DNA from: Sympetrum striolatum
Lineage: Eukaryota > Arthropoda > Insecta > Odonata > Libellulidae
Assembly (NCBI GenBank): GCA_947579665.1
Contig: OX388348.1
Span: 620,001 to 684,000 of the forward strand
DNA: 64,000 nucleotides
Reading direction: 5' to 3'
In this document: positions 32,731-44,600 of the stretch, one piece after another
Numbering within the stretch: the first letter of the stretch is position 1
Layout: each line of letters opens with the position of its first letter
The notes under the pieces: generated by a model
What the model was told of the DNA's origin: nothing
Seen by the model: the letters and a program-made list of their open reading frames with translations, nothing else
The model's database searches: none
Program-made: the position numbers and the translations under genes

Positions 32731-33885
32731 CCTTTTTCTCCAACAACTGTTTATGGAGGGGTACGCAATATCGATGCTCGAATGTTTGCGCTTGGGCCGA
32801 ATTTCAAGTTAAAATCTATAAAGCAAAAGAGAACTAAAAGCAATCAACAAATCAAAAGGCATTGATATCAAACGTAATAATAACAGATTTTATTTTCAGG
32901 TATCGAGTTAAGGAATTCCGTCATCCCACTAGTTACAAGTATGTCCGATAAATTCACTAGAAATTGTTTTTGAAGTATGTTAATCATCTTGTAATATTAC
33001 AATTTTAAGGCTACCAAGTCACATAATAACTAATTATCGAAGAAAATTATAATGTCAGAAATTTGCATTTTGGTTTAATCGAAAGAAAGCTTACGTATTC
33101 TGTGTTTACGTTGTACCTTATCTTCTGATACCCCTCTCGATTTCATAGAACCATTGATTTTTATTTAATTGTGGAAAGAATTGGACTGTACAAATTAGCT
33201 GATCAGGTTGAACACTTTTTAAAAAATAATGAACATTAACAATGCCATATTTAGTATTTAACGCGGTTGAATTTAATCTACTTCAATATTTCCCGTAGAG
33301 AATCAACGGGCGCTTCAGCTAGTTAGGATGTAAACACTTATTCCACATTTAACTGAGATATATTCTTAACTAAAAAAATAAAAATGAACTGAAAACTATT
33401 TACAGACGTTTCCGATATATTATTTTCAAGTATCAGTTCATAACTCGTCAAACATTATTAGCCCTTGAAAGTTTATAGAAAACTTAATTTCGTGCTAGCC
33501 GCCTTAAAAGGTTCTTTCTAGCTTATGTGCGTCTAAAAGCAATGTAGGCGAACAACAAGCCTATTCGGCGGAATACCAAAGTAATATTAATCTTCTTATT
33601 TTATTACCGTTTTGATAAAAATTCTAAGTAAATATTTCTTATTTCGACAAACAGAAATCTATATAATTGCACTTTTGACAGCAGTCATCGCCGGCTCAGT
33701 CGACATATGTGTCTTCCACTCAAGAGCGTGTCGTGTCTGGCGCCTGGATCTAATATCTGTGTTCTGGTGTAATATTTCTGATACAATAAAATTTGTATCG
33801 GTGATAAGCACGGATATTGTTTATTATAATTCAAAACTTAGAGAGTTCATATATTGGCTTCCATTATAATTTATCCTTCCCGAAG
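32731..33885. promoter_or_regulatory. Intergenic interval between divergent E2F remnant and ZAD gene A
   Basis: About 1.15 kb, collinear with 56,478-57,648. The ZAD gene starts at 33,886 on the plus strand and the E2F remnant runs away on the minus strand, so the interval should contain the ZAD promoter and 5' UTR. No TATA box or initiator could be placed with confidence. Confidence 0.35.
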
Positions 33886-34020
33886 ATGGGCGAATTTGTT
33901 ATTAATTCCTTCTGTCGGCTATGCCTGAGAGAGACTTTTTCTCTCAGAAATATATTCTCCAGCCAGACTCCTTCAGGTGAACTGATCTACCAAGTGTTGA
34001 ACTACGTGTACGCTTTAGAG
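33886..34020 (+). CDS. ZAD gene A, exon 1 (first half of ZAD)
   Basis: ATG at 33,886 is the first in-frame start after the upstream noncoding block and is conserved in copy B. The exon has 45 codons: MGEFVINSFCRLCLRETFS, LRNIF and a helix ending VYALE, then the donor GAG|GTTAGT. The CxxC pair is the first ZAD zinc half-site. Confidence 0.85.
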
Positions 34021-34351
34021 GTTAGTTTGTTAAGATGTCTTTTAGGTATACGTTGCGGTTGTTTTAAGTTTATCTTCCAACAACGACCACTTGGAAATGC
34101 AAATGTTTTGATTCCTATTAAATCTTATAGAGAAAACCGATATTTTTATATGACGTATTTGATTAGTTTGGACGGTATTTCTCGAGAATGCAATGTCTTA
34201 GAGGGAGAAGTTTCATCCGAAATCTAGTGCCGTTTGTTTACACGAACGACTTTTGGGAATTATGTTTGCTTAGCGCTTGAATTCTCGCGGGATGATAGAT
34301 GTCGCCGAAACTTGTGATAGCCTTTAATGGATTAATATTTGTATTTGTTAG

Positions 34352-34486
34352 ATTTGCCCCGACGATGGTCTGCCACCTCTAATATGTGCACCGTGCACTT
34401 GGAAAATGCTCGAATTCAACAGCTACAAGATGAATGTTCATTTTGCAAAGGAAGAGATTGTAAAATTGTTGAACGAGATAAGGCCT
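34352..34486 (+). CDS. ZAD gene A, exon 2 (second half of ZAD)
   Basis: 45 codons after the acceptor TATTTGTTAG: ICPDDGLPPLICAPCTWKML and the long dimerisation helix to LLNEIRP, then the donor CCT|GTGAGT. The second CxxC completes zinc coordination. From 34,424 it is identical to copy B. Confidence 0.85.
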
Positions 34487-35657
34487 GTGAGTACTCTCTC
34501 AATAAATGTTGAAGCGAACTGGTGTGAATTTCATTTAAATATATATTTCAGTACATTAAATGCACATCCGAAAAATTGTCTTACCTTAAATTACTTTTAG
34601 GATTGTGTGGAAGATTCTGGCAATAGCGAGAATGGTGACTCGCCTATAGAACCTGATTGTATACCTCCGGTGAGTTTATGGAAATGTCTATTATTAAGTC
34701 ATTGTTTTGAAGTTATGATCACTGTTGAAAAAGCATAAATACGACATTAGTTGTTTTCCTAAATGCTGTGTTTATGGCCCATTTGGCATTGAGTTAAATT
34801 ACTAATGGCAGTAGTACAGAAGCTTAAGTAGTTGTTTACTATTTTTTTATTATTTATAAAATATCATGTATTACTTTTAAAGGATACAAGCAGTTTCTTA
34901 GAAGTACTATTGTTTGCTTACCTTTTTCGTGTACTTACCAAATTTGATATACATACGTATATAATGTACTCTAATTGGTAATTACATGTTTAATGAGTAT
35001 TTGACAGTTATGGTTATTAATATTTGATTGGGAAATATATTTGTACATTTTTCCAGGTTAATATCAAAGAGGAGATAGATATAGAAGAATGGCAGATGCC
35101 AGAGGATTTGAAAAGACCAATGGATACTGAAGTGAGTTTAATAATTATCATCTTTTTGGTTTCAATTGAGATTCTTTGATTTCCCAAATATGATACATTG
35201 ACATAACTGTTCTTTTCTTTAGGGAGATGGCTATGAATCATTACTGCATTCAGACGGAAACATCATGAATATTCATCAAGAGTCAGCTTCATCAGAAGTG
35301 GTGAGCATTGAATTTATTCATTAATCATAAGTATTATGCTTACTTTGACTGGGAATTAAAATCAGAATAATGCTCAAAGAATGCTTTAATGATTTTAATT
35401 TGTGTTGTACATTGTGTGCTAACTTTTTCTTATATTATTCTGAATTAATGAAAGCAACTTTTTTCCAATTTAGATAACGCAAGGGATAAACTTCAAGCTG
35501 AAGCAAGAGGAGCTGATTATTGACCAAGAGGAAGCAATTCAGGTAATTATACTTCTTGGTCTTGTAATTATGTTCTAATATATATATCTACTCTTTAATG
35601 TCCATTTCTCAGACTTTGCTATATATTTATTTGGGTTGCAAATAGGGTTTGTGTTTA

Positions 35658-38554
35658 GAGCTCTCCACATTTAGTTGACAGTATTACTCTAATGGTCAAC
35701 GCAGTTCGGTCGGAAAGTTCGGTGCAGATCAAAGCTCTAAATACCATGTGAATTACTACAGGTTATTATTTTTATAGGATAATAACGAATTATTGGCAAA
35801 CGATAGGTAGTACTTTTTTTTTTTAAAACCAGTTGTTACCTTTACTATATATCCGCATTGATATATATTTTTATGAAGTAACTAATATGAAAGGATGAAT
35901 TATGATATTACGTCATATGATGAAATATTTTTTTTCCGGGATGGAAAGCGTCAAATTCAATTGAAATTCACTCGCCCTTCCTTATTGGTTAGATGACTAA
36001 ATAATGATATTTTCCATCTGAATGATGTCGTCTTATATTGGTGGCATAATCAAATAACCATTAAAAAATGCAATGAATTCTAAGATAAAAGTCTTCTTAC
36101 CTTTCCACTCAAGAATCCGAAAGGTGTCCAAATCCCTCCATATAAGTTGATGTGCTTGGCTGTGGCTCTGACGCATCTTCTGATGTGCTTGTCGACTGAG
36201 ACGACGATGTAAGACGAATAATCAGTTTTTCTATATCGTCTTGCAAATTATCTGCCTGCCACATTTCCACTTTCATCACATGTTTTACATGATTTCACCA
36301 ATTTTCAGGAGAAACAGCGCCGAAACTCTCTAATATAAGTATCTCCACATCTTTCTTTTTAAATGTCACATTCTTCATACCCACGTAATGCTTAATTTGC
36401 GCCCAAACCATTTCAATGGGGTTCAGTTGGCAGTGGTACGGTGGAAGTCGTAGAACAATGCATCCCGCTGATTTTGCAAGTTCGTCAACACTGAACTTCT
36501 CGAAATTTTCTCGAACTTGATCGACTAAAAATAATAAGTCTCTCTTCAAACAATCGTCATCGAAATTTATGTTATTACCAGTCAACCACTCTTTGATGCG
36601 GTCTTTCTTCCAACTTTTGTTGGAAGGTATTCTAATTTTCTAGAGTGATAGGATGCATTGCCCAAAACTAATACCGAGCCTCTGGTTACGCTAGAGAGAA
36701 GGCAGTTTTCAAACCAGCTCTCGTAACAGTCTCCATCAACTTCGTCATGCTCGTCCATGGTATTCTTCTTGCAAAGAAAGAATCGCAATGTTTCTTCAAT
36801 GAAACCATTTTCCGTTCCGGTGGAATTATTGCAAAACGACCTCCTCTGGATGTCGGAGCCTTTAGTCCCGTACCCAGAGAGTAAAGCATCACCTGGTGTT
36901 TTAATTCCTTTATCACTCCAAACCTTGTTCACTGTTTGACCAAGATTGATCCTCGTTTCGTCAGTAAGCACAATTGCTCTCTGTTCCCTTCGGTATTTCT
37001 TCTTTGTACGGCCGTGTAGTATTCTTAGTTTTTGACGGAGTCACTAACGCTCCTTGAGATGCTTCTTTCCGTACTCTATAAATTGTCGACTGTGGACATC
37101 TAGTCGCTTCCGTGGCATCTTTACTTGCATCGGAAACACTGAGGGACTTACGGAGGTATGTAAAGACGTTCAATACTATTTGCCGTTCACAATTTCTCAA
37201 CTTCTCTCCTTTTCGCCTTCTCTTCACTTCGGACATGGTGATCGCACGAAGTTAAGAACGACTCACTTGAAGAGAAACTCTACAGCACTGCTCGACTTCT
37301 TCTGCTAACTACACACAGATTCTATACTCTTGGAAATCCAAAGGCAAACTAAATACAAATCGTCATCCCTTATATTCCGAGCATCAACATTGAAGAGTTC
37401 CAACCGTTTCCCAGATGTTTTATGACTTGACCAGCCATAGCGGTTTTATGTACCCTGTATGCATCTGTGTTTTTAATCTTAATAAGGGATAAGCGTGCCA
37501 TTCATTCAGTAGCAGGAATTATACCTCAGTTTTAAAGAGAGTTGTATGTTGTTTTTCTGTGCTCTTTATTTTGTGAAGACTCTCATCAGGAGGACCCGAT
37601 GTACTCCTGATGTAGATGTTTCTTCCGACTGAGAACTTGATTGTGGTTGAATTAATAAAATATTATAATGTCCTAAAACAAATTTGAACGGCCTATGTTA
37701 AAATGTATGCAAGCGTTTGCGTAGCGGATATCAATTGGTTCATCAAATTTCGAGAAAATCCCGGTTGTCGGAAAATTAATAAACCAGCAACAAATATAAT
37801 TCATCGGCTACAACGTCATCAGTAAGGGATTCTAGAATTAATGGAACTTCTTTTTCTTAAAAAGAATGAGGAATCTTTCCGATTTTCCGAGAATTTGTGC
37901 TTTCTTCGCTCACGCTTACAACAGCTGAGCAGGCATTCACGGGCTAGAGGGCGGAACTTAGGCGTGCAGCAAAAAACGACAAATTGAAAAATTAATAAAT
38001 ACCTCTGTAATCAAGATAATGTCTTCATTTCTTCACCAAAAATATATTTATACTTTTCTTAAAATTTCATACGCAGCATGCATGGAGGTATTTCTTACGG
38101 TACGAGATTTAGCTGGCGACCGCTTTTAGGAATGCATAATTCGAAAATTTTGGTTCAAATGATCTTATTTGTGTTATAGAAACATTAAAACGAGATAAAA
38201 TATAAATTAAATAATACTGTTACGAGAAGTAATGCATGAAAATTTTACTGTATAAATTTTATGACGAATGTATAAATGCCTCGTTCACAACACCGTGATA
38301 AAGATAAAATCGGAAAATGGTCTCTCCATGCGGAATTACAAGAAAATAATTTTTATAAATTCTGTTTTAAACATATGGATAAATTAAAAGCAGTATTCGA
38401 AGTATCGTTAAATTTTACAACAGGAATGATTTTTTTAATCAACAAATTAAGCTTTTGCTGCATTTGGCAACACCGAGCCATGCGCCTTACGGGGAAATAC
38501 ACGGGAAAGGAAGCTCCATAAGCCCCTGTACTTTCAACTAAATGTGGAGAGCTC
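35658..38554. mobile_element. IS630/Tc1-mariner-type element in ZAD A intron 6
   Basis: Inverted ends GAGCTCTCCACATTTAGTTG at 35,658 and its complement ending at 38,554, each next to TA. Copy B's intron 6 lacks the insert (near 59,420) apart from small local differences. The only coding sequence is the minus-strand transposase pseudogene. The remaining 1.2 kb (37,240-38,520) shows no gene. Confidence 0.75.
36109..37236 (-). pseudogene. IS630-like DDE transposase, inactivated
   Basis: Minus strand. The N-terminal HTH (MSEVKRRRKGEKLRNCERQI; 'RCPQSTIYRVRKEA') is followed, after a frameshift near 37,000, by the DDE core 'IVLTDETRINLG' with the first Asp. The second catalytic site reads 'VLVLGNASYHS', with Gly where the family has Asp. 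After a second frameshift near 36,620 comes 'VLRLPPYHCQLNPIEMVW' with the final Glu. A TGA follows 'SPENW', and the frame resumes to a stop at 36,109. Two frameshifts, one nonsense codon and a lost catalytic residue make it dead. Confidence 0.82.
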
Positions 38555-38953
38555 TATAGTAAAGTAATTGTAACTGGGAAACCTCATGACATATAACTAT
38601 ATCACTGTTGATGTCGTGGAATGGAATCTTAAAAAAGGTTTATGATTACTTTATGTTATCAAAAATATCTTTCACATTTTAATTTCAAAGAAATACTCAA
38701 AATACAACTTGAGGAATAGAATGAAGAGGTATAGACGGAATATCTGCTTAGCAATTGACAAGAAAAAATAATCAGTTCTGAGTATTGACTTGAACTTTTG
38801 TCTATGATTCATTGTATAGGAATTGAGAGTTTCTCTAATTTTTAATTTCTCTTCTTAAGTGTTTAGTTTTGAATTCACAATACTGGGTGCAGTTTGTTTT
38901 TCAAGTAACGAAACTACTTTAACATGTACTGATTGCTATTTTCTTCATTTCAG

Positions 38954-39442
38954 ACCCCTGCGGCTTCGGATTTAACGAATATGTTGAGTTTGGAGGCTTC
39001 AGAAGAAGCTGTTGGGAGTCCGTTTGAGGGAGAGAGCATTTGCTCTACTCAAAGTATCTCCGTTGAGATGAGAGACACCAAAAAGGGGAAACATGAGGAA
39101 GATCTAAGAGATGATATTGAACCAGAAGAGGAATCTCTATCTTCTGAGGTGTCAACGAGCATTCTGGATGTTAGGAAATCAGGAAGGTCTCAATTAAAAG
39201 CCCCTGTTTCTAAGAGTCGGTTTATATGTGATTTATGTAAAAAAGGTTTTAAAAGAAAGCAGAATTTGGGTCGCCATGTATGGGTCCATTATGATGAAAG
39301 ACCATTTAGCTGTAGTAAATGTGATAAAACATTTAAGTTCGACAATGTGAGGAATAAACACGAGCTCATACATCTTAGAGACAAAATTAATTTTGGAAAA
39401 AGTAAAAAGGGAACCAAAAAAAGGCAGTATTCTTGTGTCTTA
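38954..39442 (+). CDS. ZAD gene A, exon 7 5' part (linker, fingers 1-2, start of 3)
   Basis: Follows the acceptor TTCATTTCAG. It has 163 codons: an acidic Ser-rich region, then finger 1 (FICDLCKKGF...HVWVH), finger 2 (FSCSKCDKTF...HELIH) and the first residues of finger 3 (YSCVL). Sequence switches to Helitron at 39,443. Confidence 0.87.
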
Positions 39443-40608
39443 CGAGTAAAATGTAGCTTGCATACTGCAAGCAGATCGACAACACTAATTTCATATCGGC
39501 ATCATATCGGGACGGACATCAAAAGAAAAAAAAATTCAAAATATTCGTAGAATTCGCTGCAATTTAATCGCCTGGCAGCGAACCCCGGTCTTCCTGGTGT
39601 ACTTACTATGCAGCAAAATAGAAGATTACCATATCAAACTATGTGTGAAAATTCAAGCAAAACTATTAGGTGCAACTACCTCAAACGGAGTCCTACTATT
39701 CACATACACTCCTTATTTGAGAAATTATAATGTGCTCTGGCATCGAACCCAGGAACAGCATGGTCTTATATATTTTTTTTCTTAAACAAAGTGTTAATAT
39801 ACATTTTCCATCTAAGCAAGAGCTCCCTTACATATCGATAAATGCATAAAAAAATTATGAAAAGATACCCCATAGTATTATATATGGGGGATATTTTTAC
39901 CGCCCGGCATCGAACCCGGGTCTTTCAGGCAATACTTTCTATGCAGCACAACAGAAAAACACCATCTCTAACCGCGTATGCAAATTCAAGCAGAAATATT
40001 GGTTACAACTGCCTCAAATGACGTCCTACTTTTCCTTTATATTCCTTATGAGAGAAACGTTATTGTGCTCTGGCTTCGAACCCAGGCACAGTACGGTCTT
40101 ATGAAATTTTTTTCTAAAACTAATTCGTACCATACATCTTCCAGCCAAGCACGAACATCCTATCATTTCGATAAGTGCATCTAAAAAAATAATGAAAAAC
40201 GGCTCCCATGTATTTTAAAGGGCAGATCTTTGCATCGTCCTAGCATCGAACCCAGGATAACATTTGTAAAAGTCATTGATGTTTTCGAAAGTCCAAGACC
40301 ATAAATATAGGCACCTTGAGTTTTACTTCTCTACCTATCCGGAAAGTATTTTTTTTTAATTCCCGAAAATCACGGCAATGCATTCAAACGGGAAAAATCG
40401 GGACTTTGGGGCCCTCTGGAATCAAACCTATGACACTGAGGATCAAAGTCTCTTTTTTCCTGGGGGTTTCACGGTATGGCCAATATGTCATAAAAATTTC
40501 AGTTCAATGACGCTTGTAGTTTAGGCTGTGAATTTGTATCCTATCTATCTATCTATCTATATAGGTATATATATGAATGAATCCGGAGAAGCATCTATAT
40601 ATAATAGA
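39443..40608 (-). mobile_element. Non-autonomous Helitron inside zinc finger 3 of ZAD gene A
   Basis: 1,166 bp, antisense to the gene. The host reads TGTGTCTTA before and TGTGCAGAG after; copy B has TGTGACTTATGTGCAAAG uninterrupted (around 60,265), so insertion was precisely A^T with no duplication. The 3' end with hairpin GCTTGCAGTATGCAAGC is at the left and the TCTATT 5' end at the right. Six B-box-like motifs occur near 39,570, 39,740, 39,907, 40,075, 40,243 and 40,420. Confidence 0.92.
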
Positions 40609-40923
40609 TGTGCAGAGAAATTTAGTTCTGAAAAAGGGTTGTGGAGACATTCTAATGTCCATAGTGAGAAATTTAAATGTAGCTCTTGCGGCAAATGTTT
40701 TGGGGATAGTGTTCTTCTAAGGAATCACTTAAGAACTCATACAAAAGAGAAGCCATTTCAATGCGAATTATGTTTAAAATGTTTTAATCTAAAGGGTAAT
40801 CTGAAGGAACATTCGCTCATTCATTCTTCAGAGAGACCATATGTCTGTGATATTTGTGATAAGAGATTCAAGACTAAGCGAAATAAGAATCAACATGCAT
40901 TAAGTCATTTGAGAAAAAAATGA
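40609..40923 (+). CDS. ZAD gene A, exon 7 3' part (rest of finger 3, fingers 4-6)
   Basis: It resumes exactly at the next codon (TGT, the second zinc Cys of finger 3). Fingers are CAEKFSSEKGLWRHSNVH, then FKCSSCGKCFG...HLRTH, FQCELCLKCFN...HSLIH and YVCDICDKRFK...HALSH, ending LRKK-TGA. Linkers are TKEKPF- and SSERPY-type, as in DNA-binding arrays. Confidence 0.87.
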   Translation, partial: CAEKFSSEKGLWRHSNVHSEKFKCSSCGKCFGDSVLLRNHLRTHTKEKPFQCELCLKCFNLKGNLKEHSLIHSSERPYVCDICDKRFKTKRNKNQHALSHLRKK

Positions 40924-40985
40924 TATTCTTATTGTCTATGTTTGTCCCTTTAGCATATTCATATGTTTCTTTACTGAAGACTGCC

Positions 40986-40991
40986 AATAAA
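40986..40991 (+). terminator. Poly(A) signal of ZAD gene A
   Basis: AATAAA 62 nt after the stop codon, conserved in position and context with copy B at 60,648. Confidence 0.6.
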
Positions 40992-41275
40992 TATGGAAGA
41001 AAAAATGTTAATTTGTATTATTGTTTGCTGAATATTCCTAAATCCTTTACCTTTGAATCGATTCGTTTTTTAAATTTAATCAATATTTTATCAAAAAACT
41101 GAATGTAACAAATTTGGCAGTACACATTTCTGCGCAACGTGCTTCCTTAAATGTGGTACAAAGAGAAAATATTACCGATTCCAAGAAATACAAATTATTT
41201 AATTAATTACCCTATCTTAGAATTTTCTGAGCTTCACAAAGCACAACTTTTTATAGCTGTTCTCAATTAGAATAC

Positions 41276-41600
41276 ATACAGTAGAAGTCCATCATAACGA
41301 GATCTTTATATAACAATAGTTGCATTATAGCGAGTGATCTCTTGGTAGTAGTCCATCTCCCTGCAGAAAGGACAGGGAATTACGTCAATTAATAAAAGTA
41401 GTCTGAAGTATTGATACAACGAGTGCCATATTTCTAACTATTGCCCTTAAGTTTCGTAGATAGTGTAAGAATCAATTTAGTATAAACATTGTCTACAGTC
41501 CAAACAGCGATAGCCGATTGGTGGAACGTTTTTAGACTACAATGACTTGTAGGCAATTATTTTATGAACACCAAACAATATCTTTAACTGAAACCATCAT
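41276..41600. other. Junction between duplicated units, with pogo/Tigger-like end
   Basis: Homology to the 3' end of unit B stops at about 41,275 and homology to the start of unit A begins at 41,601. The interval opens with TA then CAGTAGAAGTCCATCATAAC, close to the CAGTAGAACCTCGTTATAA-type terminus of pogo/Tigger elements. The opposite terminus was not found. No gene. Confidence 0.45.
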
Positions 41601-44600
41601 CTCCATCAATCAGTAAGAATTCCCAGTAATTTTTCGTCTTTTCTGAAATATTTCCCATCCATTTAAACGTTTTAGTCATTGTCAAAACAACTAAATGAAA
41701 AAAATTAATTCATCACCTCCGCTATAGTTTTTGTGGCGAATATTCAGATGAAAGATTCTCTTTATCGAACAGCACTAATTGCATAAATTATGGCAAAGGA
41801 CCTTGAGGCAGCATCAACAATCCCACGCCCTTCCGTCCATTTTGTTAGGAAAATAAATATATTTTAATTTACATACATTTCAAGCATTTGGCCGCTCTGT
41901 AAATACAACTTATAATACTCAATTATTAACCGAATGAAGAAGGCAGTAAGCGTATATTGAACCATCAGCATAAACTTCTTTGGTCATTATAAAGTTCTCT
42001 GCAGCATTAAGATCGCTGCTGCAAATAATTATTGTTCAGTTTAATAATATTCAATAAAAATGCAATTTAACAACAAAAGTTGTAATAATAATTATAAGTA
42101 AGCTTCAGTGTCTATCGGCGAGACCTACCTCGACCACGTTGCTGGTTGCACTTCCCACGAATCTACATCAGTGGTTCCCAACGGTGGCGCTGAGAAGTCT
42201 TATGGTGGTGTTCTGTGCCCAAGTCATATTGAAGGGCTGCTGAGGTCCAGCCGCCGCCCCCTTGAGCAGTTGGTGTATTTAATGGCCACTGAGGATATTA
42301 CTGACATCTCTGTTTCGATCTTCAACTTTTGACGCTACAGCCTTTTGGTGTCAGAAACATTGTGATAAATGCTTTCTCAGCTCTCGCAAAAGCTTGTGGC
42401 AGAAGAATGCGTCACGAATGGGGTTGACCTAATCCGTGGAATACTGACGGAATGGAGGGGAGGGGAAAGCAAAGGGGCCGAAACGTTGTTTGCAGTGCGG
42501 CTAATATTGCATTTTAAATGGAAATACGGACATTGTAACTGCCGTTAAAATTCTGCTTTAAGGTTATTTGGCAAAAGTATAATGAGTCTCAACCCGATTA
42601 AAAAACACATATCTCCCCGAGAGAACGTTTTAAATCATCTCTCTACTTTTGAATGTACATAGTAGTTCCAAGGATTTTTTCTGTTGATGACACGGCCCTA
42701 TCAAAAACTTTTTAAAACTTATATTGCATTTCTCCATCGGCCTCCTTCCACATACAAATAATGATGTTGTAAATTAGTTTTCGTTCTTCGCTGTAAAGCG
42801 CGTTCAGACTCCCAATTTTGGATATTTTGTAATTTGCAATTGAAAATTATAGGAAAAATAAAAGTATGAATATGACGGAAAGAGAGGAAAATGTGGAAAT
42901 GATTAAATGGAATGAAAATAAGTACAGGGCAATGAATTGAAAGTGAAAATAAGATTGTGGGGGAGTACTAAAATGAACTGTTTAATAACCATGAGGATTA
43001 AAAGCAGGCAACAAGGCATAGGGACAGAGCAGTGCTCTCTGCATTTTTTCAGGTGTCCGTCTGCGTAGGTTGGCTTGGTGACTAAAGTTTTGCTGACTAT
43101 CCAGTCAGTGTCTTCAGGTCGAAGGATTAACTTTGACCCTTAACAGCTTCTACCTAATATATGATGTAAATCATAGGTTTGGATCCTATGATAAAACGAC
43201 GTCTTGCACGTCATTTGAAATGGAAACTATGAGCAAATATTTATTGATATTAATGTTACTATATTCTTTTGATCTTGAAAACCTTTAGAGCCATGATTTA
43301 GTGCTTATTAGTAAGAGTGGGACAACATTGAATTGGGGATGGAAAATAAAATCAAGCTCAAAATTTGATGAATACAATAATAACTCTAGATAATATTGGG
43401 TCCTAAAATTTTGGTTCTACAAGGAAAATCAGACGTAGGTGTCCCTTACCTATGTTCCAACCCCACAATACTTGCCTCACTTATTAGAGTCATATTCAAT
43501 CCTACTTTTAAGCCAGAATAAATCCTAATGATGAAATTCTTTCTCAGAGGTACTAAGTATTGGTATTTCTTCTTTCCCCAAAAACAAAATTGTCTTATAG
43601 TGATCTAATTTTGATCAAGTGGCTCATAGATTGAAATACTTTTAATTTACTTGAAAGTTTCAGAAAAAATAGCTCAGTTGAAAGTATCAAGGAGCAATTC
43701 CTAACCTATAAAAGCATTTAAGGCTGCGTTTCCGCATGCAGAGATTACTAGTGCCAGTAGTCCTTGCATTCGTAAAAGTAGAAAGTTCAACTTTTTGGCA
43801 CTGGAAGACTTTCCTCACTCTGATTTCCTTCACATCTTTCAACTTATCGTCCTAATTAATTAGTTGATTACTGTGTGTATAATCAAGCACTGAGGACGTC
43901 ACTTGGTGAATCTCCATCACAGGAACAGCAGGAATTTTTACTATGGACAATAAAGAATAATTTCCAAAAACATAAAAGGAAATTAAAAATGGATCCTCAC
44001 TATGTACACAGAATTTAGAGATTTAAGGATGCCAAGTTCAAGTTATCTGCTCCGTCAAATTGGGGTACTTTAAGTAGAAATAAAGAAACATGTTTATGCA
44101 AAAATAAAAAAGGTTTATTAGAATAATCTTACAACATTTGCAAAAATTATGATGTGGCCAACACATGACTTTCTCCATACTTATTGTAAACAGAAGCCTA
44201 TGCCGGTAATATATAGATAACTCCAAGATAATGAGTGTTACGAAAAAATGTTTCATACAAAAGTTGTAGTAAAATACATTATCTATAATATTTGTAAGTA
44301 ATTGTATATACCTAAATTGCATCCTGACAGAGAGATGTATGAAAGACTTCCATTTCTGGATAAACAACAACTTCCAGTTAACCATTATTCAAGAATAACT
44401 CCGCAACAATCAGTGTTACGAAAAACTGTTTCAAACAAAAGTTGTAGTAGAGTATGTATGTATTATCTATAACTTTTGTATTTGATTGTATATCCATACA
44501 TTAAATTCTGATTGAGATATTTAAGAATCAAAATTTTTAATGAAATAAAAATTAAGTGAAACATTCACAAACATAACCAGAATATTGTAATAATGTTCCG

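Larger units (their letters stand above)
33886..40923 (+). pseudogene. ZAD-C2H2 zinc-finger gene, copy A (interrupted by Helitron)
   Basis: Seven coding exons, all phase 0: 33,886-34,020; 34,352-34,486; 34,601-34,669; 35,057-35,131; 35,223-35,300; 35,474-35,542; and 38,954-39,442 continuing at 40,609-40,923. All junctions are GT-AG. Exons 1-2 form the ZAD dimerisation domain (FCRLCL and ICAPC zinc ligands); exons 3-6 are an acidic linker with SUMO-type IKEE and LKQE motifs; exon 7 has a Ser/Glu-rich stretch and six C2H2 fingers from about residue 277. Without the 1,166-bp Helitron in finger 3 the frame would be 454 residues. As it stands, readthrough stops about 35 codons into the Helitron. 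Such proteins are usually DNA-binding nuclear regulators. AATAAA lies at 40,986. Confidence 0.88.
6661..41275 (+). repeat. Segmental tandem duplication, unit A (34.6 kb)
   Basis: Homology to 41,601-60,925 begins at 'ctccatcaatcagta' (6661 and 41,601) and ends near 41,275 and 60,925, after the zinc-finger 3' UTR. Collinear anchors include 7,169/42,108; 9,130/44,100; 11,642/44,899; 14,734/47,090; 17,360/47,135; 22,060/48,290; 28,550/51,890; 32,095/55,878; 33,886/57,649; and 38,954/59,781. Divergence is visible by eye at several percent almost everywhere except 34,424-35,340. Unit A is longer because of later transposon insertions. Confidence 0.9.

Noticed and set aside
39443..40608. Helitron acting as a new intron in ZAD gene A
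   Set aside because: Donor-like CGA|GTAAAA and acceptors near 40,607 and 40,615 give frameshifts; there is no polypyrimidine tract before the acceptors.
44038..44385. 115-codon minus-strand frame in unit B
   Set aside because: It lies in the 'GATGTGGCC' repeat, has membrane-like random AT composition, and is not kept in unit A.
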